Positions 36,291-48,641 of a stretch of DNA of 64,000 nucleotides are shown here, piece by piece; position 1 is the first letter of the stretch, and each line of letters opens with the position of its first letter. The notes beneath the pieces are model-generated. The model was given only the letters and a program-made list of their open reading frames with translations. It was not told the DNA's origin and ran no database searches. Position numbers and translations under genes: made by a program. The stretch is from Alteribacillus persepolensis (GTDB lineage: Bacteria; Bacillota; Bacilli; Bacillales; Marinococcaceae): the NCBI RefSeq assembly GCF_900099605.1, contig NZ_FNDK01000004.1, positions 94,300-158,299 on the forward strand, in the 5' to 3' direction.

Positions 36291-36875
36291 ATGCAGACAA
36301 TAACGGTTGCGTCTAAAAATCCAGGAAAAATCAAAGAGTTTCGTGATATGTTAGAGCCAGGTATACACGTTCAGTCTCTTTTAGATATTTCTTTTAATGA
36401 TATTGCGGAGACAGGTCAAACGTTTGAAGAAAATGCTTCGCTAAAAGCAGAAGCTGTCTTGAAAGAACTTGGGACACCAGCGATTGCGGATGATTCTGGT
36501 TTGGAGATAGACGCTTTAGACGGAAGGCCCGGCATTTATTCAGCGCGGTATGCAGGCCTGGACAAAGATGACGACAAAAACATAGCAAAAGTGTTAGATG
36601 AATTAAAAGGTGTTCCAGCTGGGAAGCGGACAGCACGGTTTGTATGTGTGATTGCCGTTGCTGCACCAGAAAAGACATACACATTTCGCGGAACGTGCGA
36701 AGGAAGAATTGCCTTCGAAAAAGCAGGCGGTAGCGGGTTTGGATACGATCCGATTTTTTATCTGCCAGAAAGAGATGCAACAATGGCAGAGATTCCTCCA
36801 GAAGAAAAAAATCGAATCAGCCATCGTTTTCAGGCGCTTAAACAATTACAGAAGCAGTGGAATGCAATCTTTTAA
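36291..36875 (+). CDS. rdgB: XTP/dITP pyrophosphatase (RdgB/YsnA family)
   Basis: A 194-residue nucleotide house-cleaning enzyme that removes XTP, dITP and ITP. It has the family's ASKNPGKIKEF start, FEENASLKAE, IADDSGLEID and GGSGFGYDPIFY, and a C-terminal KNRISHRFQAL. The ATG is 2 nt after the rph stop codon, suggesting coupling. Confidence 0.95.
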   Translation: MQTITVASKNPGKIKEFRDMLEPGIHVQSLLDISFNDIAETGQTFEENASLKAEAVLKELGTPAIADDSGLEIDALDGRPGIYSARYAGLDKDDDKNIAKVLDELKGVPAGKRTARFVCVIAVAAPEKTYTFRGTCEGRIAFEKAGGSGFGYDPIFYLPERDATMAEIPPEEKNRISHRFQALKQLQKQWNAIF

Positions 36876-36892
36876 AGAGGGAGAAAGGTAAC

Positions 36893-37411
36893 ATGCAATG
36901 CTTAATTATGAGTGACAGTCATGGTGCCGAAAAAGAAGTAGCGGAAGTGATTGAGAGACACGTACATGAGGTAGATGCAATGATTCATTGTGGTGATTCG
37001 GAACTTCCGGCGACATCACCGGTGTTAAAAGATGTGTACGTGGTGGAAGGCAATTGTGATAGGCCAGGGGCATTTGCAGAGGATCGCGCCGAAGATATAA
37101 ACGGTATCCGTGTGTATGTAACACATGGTCATTTGTATAACGTAAAAATGACCCGTGTTCCGCTTTCTTATCGTGCAGAAGAAAAAGCGGCGAGGCTTGC
37201 CTGCTTTGGACACAGCCACATTGCCGAAGCTTTCACGGAAAATGGCGTCGTCTATGTAAACCCTGGCAGCTTGCTTTTGCCAAGAAATAGGCCGGAACAA
37301 ACATATGCTATCGCACAGTTTGATAAAGGTGGACAAGCGACAGTCAGGTTTTTTGAACGAGAGAGCGGACAGCGCATTCATGAACTAGAGCAAACATTTT
37401 CCCTGTCATAA
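36893..37411 (+). CDS. ysnB: Metallophosphoesterase (YsnB, YfcE family)
   Basis: A 172-residue phosphoesterase. The metal-binding motifs are LIMSDSHGAEKE, IHCGDSE, VEGNCDRPG, VTHGHLYNVK and CFGHSHIAEA. It acts on small phosphodiesters, although the physiological substrate is not known. ATG 36893 with GAGGGAGAAAGG upstream is used; the longer frame overlaps rdgB. Confidence 0.88.
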   Translation: MQCLIMSDSHGAEKEVAEVIERHVHEVDAMIHCGDSELPATSPVLKDVYVVEGNCDRPGAFAEDRAEDINGIRVYVTHGHLYNVKMTRVPLSYRAEEKAARLACFGHSHIAEAFTENGVVYVNPGSLLLPRNRPEQTYAIAQFDKGGQATVRFFERESGQRIHELEQTFSLS

Positions 37412-37419
37412 CGAACCAT

Positions 37420-37446
37420 GCCGGCCTGGTGAACAAAGGGGCCGGC
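37420..37446 (+). terminator. Weak hairpin after ysnB
   Basis: GCCGGCC (37420-37426) pairs with GGCCGGC (37440-37446). There is no T-run after it, so it may be a transcript-end structure rather than a true Rho-independent terminator. Confidence 0.4.
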
Positions 37447-37476
37447 TAAGTTTAAAAAAAGAAATTTTAAAAACGG

Positions 37477-37505
37477 TTGACGACAAAGGAATAATGTATT
37501 ATTAT
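37477..37505 (+). promoter_or_regulatory. tRNA-Arg promoter
   Basis: -35 TTGACG (37477-37482), 17 nt, -10 TATTAT (37500-37505). TGTCGCT begins at 37512, 7 nt after the -10, exactly as in both rRNA promoters at the window end. The initial transcript can fold TGTCG/CGACA. Confidence 0.85.
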
Positions 37506-37536
37506 AAACAATGTCGCTGAAACGACAAAAATATTT

Positions 37537-37912
37537 GTCCCAGTAGCTCAGTAGGATAGAGCAACGGCCTTCAACAATAGGAGCCTCTATAGGGAAAGGT
37601 GAACCTATAGAGTGAACGACACTGTATCGGTGAAACCTTAACAGATGATGCTGATGGCAACACCGAGGAAACTTACGATCTCTGCTAAGGAGATTGAGGG
37701 GTTTTGAAAGGTCAAGGACACTTTTCCTTGAAGGTAGAAATCCTAAAGTATAATTGATGCAACGATTATCGTGAGGTTCCGTAGAGACTATACGTGTCGC
37801 ACCTGAAATGGTGAAGATATAGTCCAGACCACAAACAACTGCAGTTGGTGGCGAAAGCCAAAGTGGTAAGCTAAGCCGTTGGTCGGGAGTTCGAATCTCT
37901 CCTGGGACGCCA
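37537..37912 (+). tRNA. tRNA-Arg(UCU), interrupted by a group I intron
   Basis: Two exons, 37537-37571 (35 nt) and 37871-37912 (42 nt), join into a 77-nt tRNA with encoded CCA. Acceptor GTCCCAG/CTGGGAC, D stem GCTC/GAGC, anticodon stem ACGGC/GCCGT and T arm GGGAG-TTCGAAT-CTCTC are all paired. The spliced loop is CTTCTAA, so the anticodon is UCU (decodes AGA). The split falls between U34 and C35. All exon stems pair correctly, so it is likely functional after splicing. It has its own promoter and terminator and follows the rph operon. Confidence 0.93.
37572..37870 (+). ncRNA. Group I self-splicing intron in tRNA-Arg(UCU)
   Basis: A 299-nt intron with no reading frame, so no homing endonuclease. 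The 5' exon ends in U and the intron ends in G, as group I introns require. P1: exon GGCCTT (37566-37571) pairs with GGAGCC (37580-37585) with a U-G pair at the splice site and one mismatch. P2: CTCTATAGG/CCTATAGAG. P3: CGACAC (37617-37622) with GTGTCG (37794-37799). P7: GACTATA (37786-37792) with TATAGTC (37818-37824). P8: CACC/GGTG (37800-37813). Strand order P3, P7, P3', P8, P7' is canonical. A GGCGAAAGCC hairpin lies in the P9 region. The subgroup is not assigned. Confidence 0.92.
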
Positions 37913-37926
37913 TATCTTACATAACC

Positions 37927-37969
37927 AAAGGATGTTCCGCAGCTGAATGCTGTCGGGGTGTCCTTTTTT
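37927..37969 (+). terminator. Terminator after tRNA-Arg
   Basis: AAAGGA (37927-37932) pairs with TCCTTT (37961-37966), with inner TTCCG/CGGGG and AGC/GCT helices, followed by a T-run. Confidence 0.75.
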
Positions 37970-38615
37970 CGTTGGTTGAATAATAGTTGTCAGGATTATC
38001 AACTTCACTCTCCATGTCTCCTGCAATCCAGCAAACGAAAGATCCTCCCGCCGTTTGCTTGAATGCGATAAGATTGTTTTTTATATTGCTGGTTTCTTCC
38101 ATTCATAAAACCATCGGCAGGTATGATGCCGCAGCGTTTTTTTAAAGGTGTATGTAATACTTTTCTGCCCATTTAATGTGTTAATGTGTGCATTTATTAT
38201 TTTAGGGCCGGTATTCTTATCTTTTGTTCATAAGGAAGTAAGCCCCGTTTTAAGAAGGCCAAAGCGACGTTTAAAACTGTCGTTGATAATCGCTGGTACT
38301 TGTTGGGGGAGGGGCAATATGAAACCGAGAAGGTAACGTTGATATGGTGTTGTGCTGAACCTGAAGTTGGTTAATAATGTTCGTTAAATAAAAAGGTCCG
38401 CTAACGCACATATTAACTTTTCTTTCTCTTTTTGCACGTTTTTGGCGTAAACGTGTAAATTCCGCCATGTTACATAGTATTTTCCTGTACAGGGAAGGAT
38501 ATTTTAAAACATCCATAAAAATATTTAAATTAAACAATACCCTTTCTGACAGAGTTGTAAACGCATTCAATAGAAATCAGTTAATTTGAATCGTCTAATT
38601 ATTTTTGAAAAGTGG
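37970..38615 (+). other. Gene-free region between tRNA-Arg and the ilv promoter
   Basis: Frames on both strands lack ribosome sites and recognisable domains. Nothing else is supported here. Confidence 0.4.
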
Positions 38616-38644
38616 TTGACCAGAAAGAACAAACGGCGTATTAT
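38616..38644 (+). promoter_or_regulatory. ilv-leu promoter candidate
   Basis: -35 TTGACC (38616-38621), 17 nt, -10 TATTAT (38639-38644). It lies about 330 nt before stem I of the T-box. A second, weaker -10 TATGAT (38962-38967) lies right before stem I. Confidence 0.65.
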
Positions 38645-38974
38645 AATCGTCAAATACATTTTTTCGTTAAATTATCTTCATAATATATTAGTAAAACTTG
38701 CCGGTTTTCGTGCAGGACTTATGCTTAGCGATGAAGGTTATGCAGCTGAATATTCAGCAGACAGCTTTTTCATTCTTCGCCGTGATGTGTATACGGCTGA
38801 CGAAATATGTTTGACTGGCAGGCGGCAGAAAACCAGGTGTGAGGACGCCGCATATATTGGGAGCTTTTTGTCAAAAAGCAGCAGCCGCTGGGGGAACATT
38901 TGCAAAGAATGAGAACTTCGGTGAATTCTCAAAAAAACATGAAAAATAAATAATTATTTGTTATGATAGAATTA

Positions 38975-39275
38975 CGATGAAGAGGACAAGTAATTTCTGG
39001 CGCTCAGGTATCGACAGAGAGCCGCGTGAGCTGAGATGCGGTGGTGCCACCAGGGATGAACTCACCTCCGAGTGCTTTTGTGAACGGACGCTCTACTAGC
39101 AAAAGCCGGGTGCAATCAATATCCTTTACACCCGTTATCAAAATAGACAGAGCTTTATTCTGTCGCTGAGGCGGCTAGTGCAGCCGTGAAGAAGGGTGGT
39201 ACCGTGGAAAGCAAATCTTTTCACCCCTTCGGTCAGGTCACTTCCTGATCGAAATGGGTGAAAAGATTTTTTTTT
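38975..39275 (+). promoter_or_regulatory. T-box leader of the ilv-leu operon, specifier CUC (Leu)
   Basis: Stem I starts near 38975 (GATGAAGAGGACAAGTAAT). The specifier loop reads GAACTCACC with CTC at 39061-39063, in the same register as TTC in the pheS leader. The T-box AAGAAGGGTGGTACCGTG is at 39189-39206. The terminator stem AAATCTTTTCACCC (39213-39226) pairs with GGGTGAAAAGATTT (39256-39269), followed by T. Leucine starvation should promote read-through. Confidence 0.93.
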
Positions 39276-39385
39276 GAATCCAATCATACACATTACTGAA
39301 AACGTAAGTATTAGTCATTGTCACACGCATTTTTGCGAAAAATGAAACACAAAAGCCGTAACCGGTTATAAGGAGGAAGTGAAAG

Positions 39386-41109
39386 ATGAGTCCAAAGGTA
39401 ACAGAAGTAGACGGACGCGAATTAAAGGTAGAAAATCAGGAAATGACAGGTTCAAGCATGCTCATACAAGCATTGGCAAGGGAAAATGTGGATGTCATCT
39501 TTGGTTACCCAGGAGGAGCCATTCTTCCTACCTATGATGAGATTTACCGAACCGGCATTCGCCATATCTTAGCCCGTCATGAACAAGGCGCTGTCCATGC
39601 TGCTGAAGGGTATGCGAGAGTATCAGGAAAAGCAGGTGTCTGTGTCGTAACGTCTGGTCCGGGAGCGACCAACGTAGTGACGGGGCTGGCTGATGCGATG
39701 ATTGATTCCTTGCCAATGGTTGTTATTACAGGGCAGGTTGCTACATCTGTTATCGGTACGGATGCCTTCCAGGAAGCCGATGTAGTCGGGGTGACGATGC
39801 CTGTCACAAAGCATAATTTTCAAGTGCGTGAAGTAGAAGAGCTTCCGCGGGTTATTAAAGAAGCTTTTCACATTGCGACGACTGGACGTCCAGGTCCAGT
39901 GCTCATTGATTTACCCAAAGACGTGTCGGTTGCAAGCGGCTTTTTCAACTACGACCAAGACGTCGATTTACCTGGTTATCAGCCAACTGTTGTACCAAAC
40001 AAACTGCAAATTAAAAAGCTGGCAGAAGCGGTAACAAAAGCTAAAAAACCTGTACTGTTAGTCGGAGCTGGTGTTCTTCATTCCAAAGCTTCTAAAGAAC
40101 TGCTGGATTACGTAGAACAGCAGCAGATTCCTGTAACATCCACACTGCTCGGTCTCGGAGCATTTCCCGGCAGTCACAAGCTGCATTTGGGAATGGCCGG
40201 AATGCATGGTACGTACACCGCAAACATGGCGCTGCACGAAGCAGACCTGCTTATTAATGTGGGGGCACGATTTGATGACCGCTTAACTGGAAACTTGAAG
40301 CATTTTGCGCCGGAAGCTGTTGTAGCACACATTGACATTGACCCTGCTGAAATTGGGAAAAATGTTGAGACAGCAATCCCAGTTGTCGGAGATGCAAAAG
40401 AAGCACTTCGTATGCTTGTTGAAGTAGATGGACGCCCATCAGCATGTGATGAATGGAAAGAACAAGTACAGCAGTGGGCTGCAGAATATCCGCTCTGGTA
40501 CAACGAGGATGATACTACGCTGAAGCCGCAGCGCCTCGTTGAAATGATCTATGAGGAAACCGGCGGTGAAGCGGTTGTTACCACAGATGTAGGACAGCAC
40601 CAAATGTGGGCAGCACAATTCTATAAGTTTGATAAGCCAAATCGGTGGGTAACATCCGGCGGACTAGGCACAATGGGCTTTGGTTTTCCATCAGCTATCG
40701 GCGCTCAATTTGCAGAGCCGGATAAGCAAGTAGTAGCTGTTCTAGGTGATGCAGGTTTTCAAATGACAGCTCAGGAAATGTCGATATTGCAAGAGTTAAA
40801 CCTGCCTGTGAAGATTATTTTGGTAAACAATGCATCACTTGGGATGGTTCGCCAATGGCAGCAATTATTTTACGAAGAGCGTTATTCCAATTCCCTCTTT
40901 CCAATCCAGCCGGATTTTGTAAAAATGGCTGAAGCCTATAACATTAAAGGCTGGAAAGTGGAAAATCCAAATGACATGCAGCAAACGCTAAAAGAAGCAT
41001 TGGATTATAACGGTCCTGTATTAGTGGATTGCCGCGTAGCCAAAGAAGAAAATGTTTATCCGATGATTGCCCCTGGCAGTGGTCATCATGAAATGGAGGG
41101 AATTAAACC

Positions 41110-41113
<4 letters not shown>
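39386..41113 (+). CDS. ilvB: Acetolactate synthase large subunit
   Basis: A 575-residue thiamine diphosphate enzyme that makes acetolactate or acetohydroxybutyrate. It has the catalytic Glu in [17 protein letters not shown]/middle-domain sequence and the thiamine motif [29 protein letters not shown]. The ATG follows AAGGAGGAAG. It is the first gene of a seven-gene operon and overlaps ilvH by 4 nt. Confidence 0.96.
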
Positions 41114-44220
<3,107 letters not shown>

Positions 44221-44255
44221 TTATTACGCTGCAGTTGTAAAGGGAGAGGAAGAAG

Positions 44256-45329
44256 ATGGAGAAAACAATCACAGTTTTGCCTGGTGACGGCATTGGCTTA
44301 GAAGTAGTAAAGGCTACTACAGCTGTACTGGATAAAACAGCTGAACTGTACGGCCATTCATTTAAATATCAATACGCAGATATTGGGGGGGCTTCTATCG
44401 ATAAACATGATAATCCGCTCCCTCAAGAAACAATTGACACATGCTTAAATAGTGACGGAGTGCTTTTGGGAGCGGTTGGCGGTCCTAAATGGGACAATCT
44501 GCCGGGGGATAAGCGTCCAGAAAAAGGACTGCTCGGTATTCGCAAAGCGCTCAACTTATTTGCAAATCTTCGTCCAGTGACTGGGCATGAGAGTTTAACA
44601 GATTCTTCTACTCTTCGAAAAGAAGTAGTAGATAATGTAGATTTAATGATTGTTCGTGAATTAACCGGAGGTCTCTACTTTGGCGAGCCGCAAGAGCGCC
44701 GGGAAGTAGATGGAGAAGAGGCAGCAGTAGATACACTGCAATACAAAAAATCCGAAATCGAGCGGATTGTCCGCCAAGCGTTCGAACTGGCCCAAGTTCG
44801 CAGCAAAAAGTTGACTTCTGTGGATAAAGCAAACGTATTAGAGTCGAGCCGCTTATGGAGAGAGGTAGCCGAGGAAGTGAGCAAAGACTATCCGGATGTC
44901 GAACTTGACCATATGCTCGTTGATAATGCAGCGATGCAGTTAATTCGTGATCCGAAACAGTTTGATGTTGTCGTAACAGAAAATATGTTCGGTGATATTC
45001 TAAGCGATGAAGCTTCCATGCTCACCGGATCATTGGGAATGCTTCCATCCGCTAGTATCGGAAGCGAAACACCAGGATTGTACGAGCCTGTACACGGTTC
45101 CGCTCCAGATATTGCCGGGCAGGGCAAAGCTAATCCATTGGCAGCGATTTCTTCGGCAGCGATGATGTTGAAATATTCATTTGGGCTGCATGAAGAAGCG
45201 GCAGCTATTGACCGTGCTGTTTCCACTGTTTTAACAGATGGCCACCGCACAGGAGATATCGCAAAAGAAGGCGAAGACGTTCTTTCTACTGATGACATGC
45301 TAGAGAAAGTTTTACAAGCGTTGAAATAA
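44256..45329 (+). CDS. leuB: 3-isopropylmalate dehydrogenase
   Basis: A 357-residue NAD-dependent oxidative decarboxylase. It shows [52 protein letters not shown] and [20 protein letters not shown], the Mg- and substrate-binding motifs. The ATG follows AAGGGAGAGG. It acts after the isomerase LeuCD. Confidence 0.96.
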   Translation: MEKTITVLPGDGIGLEVVKATTAVLDKTAELYGHSFKYQYADIGGASIDKHDNPLPQETIDTCLNSDGVLLGAVGGPKWDNLPGDKRPEKGLLGIRKALNLFANLRPVTGHESLTDSSTLRKEVVDNVDLMIVRELTGGLYFGEPQERREVDGEEAAVDTLQYKKSEIERIVRQAFELAQVRSKKLTSVDKANVLESSRLWREVAEEVSKDYPDVELDHMLVDNAAMQLIRDPKQFDVVVTENMFGDILSDEASMLTGSLGMLPSASIGSETPGLYEPVHGSAPDIAGQGKANPLAAISSAAMMLKYSFGLHEEAAAIDRAVSTVLTDGHRTGDIAKEGEDVLSTDDMLEKVLQALK

Positions 45330-45360
45330 AACAGCTTACAAGCAAAGTGAGGGAAGTTTG

Positions 45361-46776
45361 ATGACACAACCAAAAACAATCATTGAAAAAATTTGGGAAA
45401 ATCATATGGTGCATTCCGAACCTGGGAAGCCGGATTTGCTCTACATCGATTTGCAAATGGTGCACGAAGTAACATCTCCGCAGGCGTTTGAAGGACTTCG
45501 TTTGAGCGGAAGAAAAGTTCGCCGCCCTGATTTAACGTTTGCAACGATGGACCATAACGTTCCAACAGAAAACCGTGAATCTATCACCGATGCTGTTGCT
45601 AAAAAGCAAATGGAAACACTTTCTAACAACTGTAAGGAATTCGGTATTGAAGTGGCAGACTTAGACAGCCCAAACAACGGTATCGTGCACATTATCGGCC
45701 CAGAGCTTGGCTTAACACAGCCGGGGAAAACCATTGTTTGCGGGGACAGCCACACCTCTACACACGGTGCGTTTGGTGCGTTAGCGTTTGGAATTGGAAC
45801 GAGTGAAGTGGAACACACACTAGCAACACAGACGCTTTGGCAGTCCAAGCCAAAAACAATGGAAGTTCGCGTCAATGGCCGTTTGTCCAAAGGCGTCACA
45901 GCAAAAGATATTATTCTAGCAATTATCGCTAAATACGGTGTTGACTTTGGTACAGGACATGTATTGGAATACACTGGTGAAGCGATTAGCGGACTTACGA
46001 TGGAAGAAAGAATGACTATCTGTAACATGTCGATTGAAGCTGGTGCACGTGCTGGCTTAATCAGCCCGGACCAAGTAACATTTGATTACCTTGAAGGACG
46101 CGAAAAAGTACCTTCTGGTGAAGCATTTGAGCGCAAAGTAGAAGAGTGGAAAGCGCTAGCGACGGATGAAGGTGCTCAGTACGATGCAGTCGTAGAAATT
46201 GACAGCAGTGAGATTGAACCAATGGTTACATGGGGAACGAATCCATCACAAGGTGTCGGTGTTGGCGGAAGCGTACCGTCCCCGGAAGAAGCAGATTCGA
46301 GTGCCGGACGTAAAGCCATTGAACAATCACTAGAGTACATGGATTTAAAACCAGGAACAAAAATGACGGATGTTTCCATTCAGCATGTATTTATTGGTTC
46401 CTGTACGAATGCTCGTATCAGTGACTTGCGCGAAGCTGCCAAAGTAGCAGAAGGGCGTAAAGTGGCAGATGGTGTAAGAGCGATGGTTGTTCCAGGGTCT
46501 CAAAAAGTCAAGCTGCAAGCAGAAAAAGAAGGGCTTGATAAAATCTTTATGGAAGCCGGCTTTGATTGGAGGCAGTCCGGCTGCAGCATGTGTTTGAGTA
46601 TGAATCCAGACTTCGTGCCGGAAGGAGAGCGTTGTGCCTCTACGTCGAACCGTAACTTTGAAGGCCGTCAAGGAAAAGGGGCAAGAACACACTTAGTCAG
46701 CCCGGCAATGGCAGCGGCTGCTGCAGTGAACGGTAAATTTGTCGACATCCGTGAGATGGAAGAAGCTACGGTTTAA
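45361..46776 (+). CDS. leuC: 3-isopropylmalate dehydratase large subunit
   Basis: A 471-residue aconitase-family subunit. The [4Fe-4S] Cys ligands are in [15 protein letters not shown] and GCSMCLSMN. Further motifs are [27 protein letters not shown] and [23 protein letters not shown]. It isomerises 2- to 3-isopropylmalate with LeuD. ATG 45361 is preferred over TTG 45358. Confidence 0.96.
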   Translation: MTQPKTIIEKIWENHMVHSEPGKPDLLYIDLQMVHEVTSPQAFEGLRLSGRKVRRPDLTFATMDHNVPTENRESITDAVAKKQMETLSNNCKEFGIEVADLDSPNNGIVHIIGPELGLTQPGKTIVCGDSHTSTHGAFGALAFGIGTSEVEHTLATQTLWQSKPKTMEVRVNGRLSKGVTAKDIILAIIAKYGVDFGTGHVLEYTGEAISGLTMEERMTICNMSIEAGARAGLISPDQVTFDYLEGREKVPSGEAFERKVEEWKALATDEGAQYDAVVEIDSSEIEPMVTWGTNPSQGVGVGGSVPSPEEADSSAGRKAIEQSLEYMDLKPGTKMTDVSIQHVFIGSCTNARISDLREAAKVAEGRKVADGVRAMVVPGSQKVKLQAEKEGLDKIFMEAGFDWRQSGCSMCLSMNPDFVPEGERCASTSNRNFEGRQGKGARTHLVSPAMAAAAAVNGKFVDIREMEEATV

Positions 46777-46821
46777 GAGATACGCGTACGTGCTTCGAAC
46801 AAAACAAAGAAGGTGATGAAT

Positions 46822-47409
46822 ATGGAACCTATTACTAAACATAAAGGGAACACTGGGATACTGCCACGTGTTAACGTAGATACAGACCAAATCATTCCAA
46901 AGCAGTTTTTAAAGCGTGTAGAGCGCACTGGTTTTGGACAATTTCTCTTTTTTGACTGGCGTTTTCTTGCTAATGGAAAAGACAACCCAGATTTTGAATT
47001 AAATCAACCGCAGGCAAAAGACGCAACAATCTTAATAGCTGACCATAACTTTGGCTGCGGCTCTTCTAGAGAGCACGCGCCTTGGGCATTGCAAGATTAT
47101 GGTTTTCGCGTTATTATTGCCCCAAGCTTTGCTGACATATTCTATAATAATTGTTTTAAAAATGGTATCCTTCCTATTAGATTAGATGAAGAAAATGTTT
47201 ATAAATTAATGGAAAATGGGAAAGATGATATATACGAAGTAACCGTTGACCTTGAAAGCCAGACGATTACAGACGGTAATGAATTCAAAGCAAGTTTTGA
47301 TATCGATCCATACTGGAAGGAAATGCTGTTAAAAGGCTGGGATGAAATCAGCCTTACACTCCAGTATGAAGATAAGATTTCCCAGTACGAAGAGAAGATG
47401 AATGCATAA
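46822..47409 (+). CDS. leuD: 3-isopropylmalate dehydratase small subunit
   Basis: A 195-residue swivel domain partner of LeuC. It has [17 protein letters not shown], the substrate loop [22 protein letters not shown] and [19 protein letters not shown] 46822 follows AAGGTG with 7 nt spacing; two in-frame starts just upstream have poor spacing. It is the last gene of ilv-leu. Confidence 0.93.
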   Translation: MEPITKHKGNTGILPRVNVDTDQIIPKQFLKRVERTGFGQFLFFDWRFLANGKDNPDFELNQPQAKDATILIADHNFGCGSSREHAPWALQDYGFRVIIAPSFADIFYNNCFKNGILPIRLDEENVYKLMENGKDDIYEVTVDLESQTITDGNEFKASFDIDPYWKEMLLKGWDEISLTLQYEDKISQYEEKMNA

Positions 47410-47418
47410 AGCAGGAAA

Positions 47419-47446
47419 GACGGCCTGTCATAAGGCCGTCTTCTTG
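47419..47446 (+). terminator. Terminator of the ilv-leu operon
   Basis: GACGGCCT (47419-47426) pairs with AGGCCGTC (47433-47440), followed by TTCTT. Confidence 0.85.
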
Positions 47447-47488
47447 TACATACAGCAGTTTGTCGTACTGGAATAAGGAGGACATGGG

Positions 47489-48511
47489 ATGAAGAGGGAA
47501 GACACAGCTAAAAAGATCGTCCCTTTCCCTGGATCAGCAGACAAACTGGTAAATGACGGTTTGAAACTTTTAAAAAAAGGTGATAAGCACGACTCTCTTC
47601 GTCAGTTTCTTGAAGCGCTGCAGCACGAGCCTGGTCATGAAGAAGCTTCTTATGGACTTTTGCTGGCGTATGCCGATACAGGAAAGTTTCAAGAGGGAAA
47701 ACAACTGGCGGAAAAAATGATGCAGGAAGCTATTGGCGATTATTTTGAAGTGCTGCAAGTATATGTTTCTATTCTCGCTCAATTAGGAGAATATGAACAT
47801 ATTGTCACCATGCTCGAAGCAGTACTGGCAGAGCAGCCTTTTCCAGCGCGGATGGCTGAACAGTTTTATGAACTGCTAGAGCTGTCCCGCCATATGAGTG
47901 AAACAAAAGCGGAGCCAATGCCAACAGAAGAGTTGGAACCTGTTTTAGAAGAACAGCTTGCCAGCTGGGAAAATACTTTTTGGCACGGTGGTTCCGAACA
48001 AAAATTAAAGACGATACATGATATGCGGACACGTCAGCCGCAGGAAGTCCTGCCGCTTTTAAAAAAACTTCTGGGCAACGAGCAAGCATCGCCGCTTCTG
48101 CAAAGTTTTATGTTGTTTTTGTTAAAAGATTGGAAAGTGGAAGACAGTGTATGGGTAGAAAAGTTAGGCCGCAAAGGGGAATTTTCTCCTGCTACCCTTC
48201 GACCAGTAAAAGACAGCACTTCTTACATAAAGTCATCACAGTGGCTTGAGAAAGCCCTTGGTCACGATAACCCAGTATTAATGCACCATGCACTGGAATT
48301 GTTAAAAGAAATTTTATTGTTTTATTATCCCTTTCCACCTTCTATGCAAATTGAACCGTTAACAGCGGTTCTGCATTATGAGGCTGCCAGACAGAGCGGA
48401 ATACATACGGATGTGTCACACATCACACAGCAATATGACGTATCAGACGACCAGTTTTGCCAGGTGCTGCAAGATTATGAAAAAATAAAACCGACATTAT
48501 CAGACATTTGA
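47489..48511 (+). CDS. ysoA: TPR-repeat protein (YsoA-like)
   Basis: A 340-residue protein whose N-terminal part has tetratricopeptide-like helices (LVNDGLKLLKKGDKHDSLRQFLEALQHEPGHEEASYGLLLAYADTGKF, about 21-67). The C-terminal half is helical without a recognised domain. It has no signal peptide. It sits between leuD and tig as ysoA does in B. subtilis. The function is unknown; a protein-interaction role is an inference. The ATG follows AAGGAGGA. Confidence 0.75.
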   Translation: MKREDTAKKIVPFPGSADKLVNDGLKLLKKGDKHDSLRQFLEALQHEPGHEEASYGLLLAYADTGKFQEGKQLAEKMMQEAIGDYFEVLQVYVSILAQLGEYEHIVTMLEAVLAEQPFPARMAEQFYELLELSRHMSETKAEPMPTEELEPVLEEQLASWENTFWHGGSEQKLKTIHDMRTRQPQEVLPLLKKLLGNEQASPLLQSFMLFLLKDWKVEDSVWVEKLGRKGEFSPATLRPVKDSTSYIKSSQWLEKALGHDNPVLMHHALELLKEILLFYYPFPPSMQIEPLTAVLHYEAARQSGIHTDVSHITQQYDVSDDQFCQVLQDYEKIKPTLSDI

Positions 48512-48560
48512 TATAAGCAATGGAAAAATGAGCCAACCGTATTTCAATCAATGTTATCCA

Positions 48561-48588
48561 TTGAAATGAATAGGCGATATGTTATAAT
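48561..48588 (+). promoter_or_regulatory. tig promoter
   Basis: -35 TTGAAA (48561-48566), 16 nt, extended -10 TGTTATAAT with TATAAT at 48583-48588. Confidence 0.82.
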
Positions 48589-48641
48589 GTAATGGTTGTA
48601 AATACGGATAACTACCTATGAAACTTGGAGGGAAAAGATAA

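Noticed and set aside
37537..37912. Interpretation of the split tRNA-Arg as a pseudogene
   Set aside because: Exons pair perfectly in all stems, keep CCA, have a strong promoter and terminator, and the insert has a complete group I core.
37917..38102. 61-residue minus-strand ORF after tRNA-Arg
   Set aside because: No ribosome site, overlaps the tRNA terminator, and no recognisable domain.
38586..38912. 108-residue plus-strand ORF in the ilv leader
   Set aside because: It starts before the promoter -35, has no ribosome site and no family resemblance; treated as leader sequence.
38924..38940. CodY-box-like AATTCTCAAAAAAAC before the ilv T-box
   Set aside because: Four mismatches to the 15-nt CodY motif; too weak to call, though CodY control of ilv-leu is expected.
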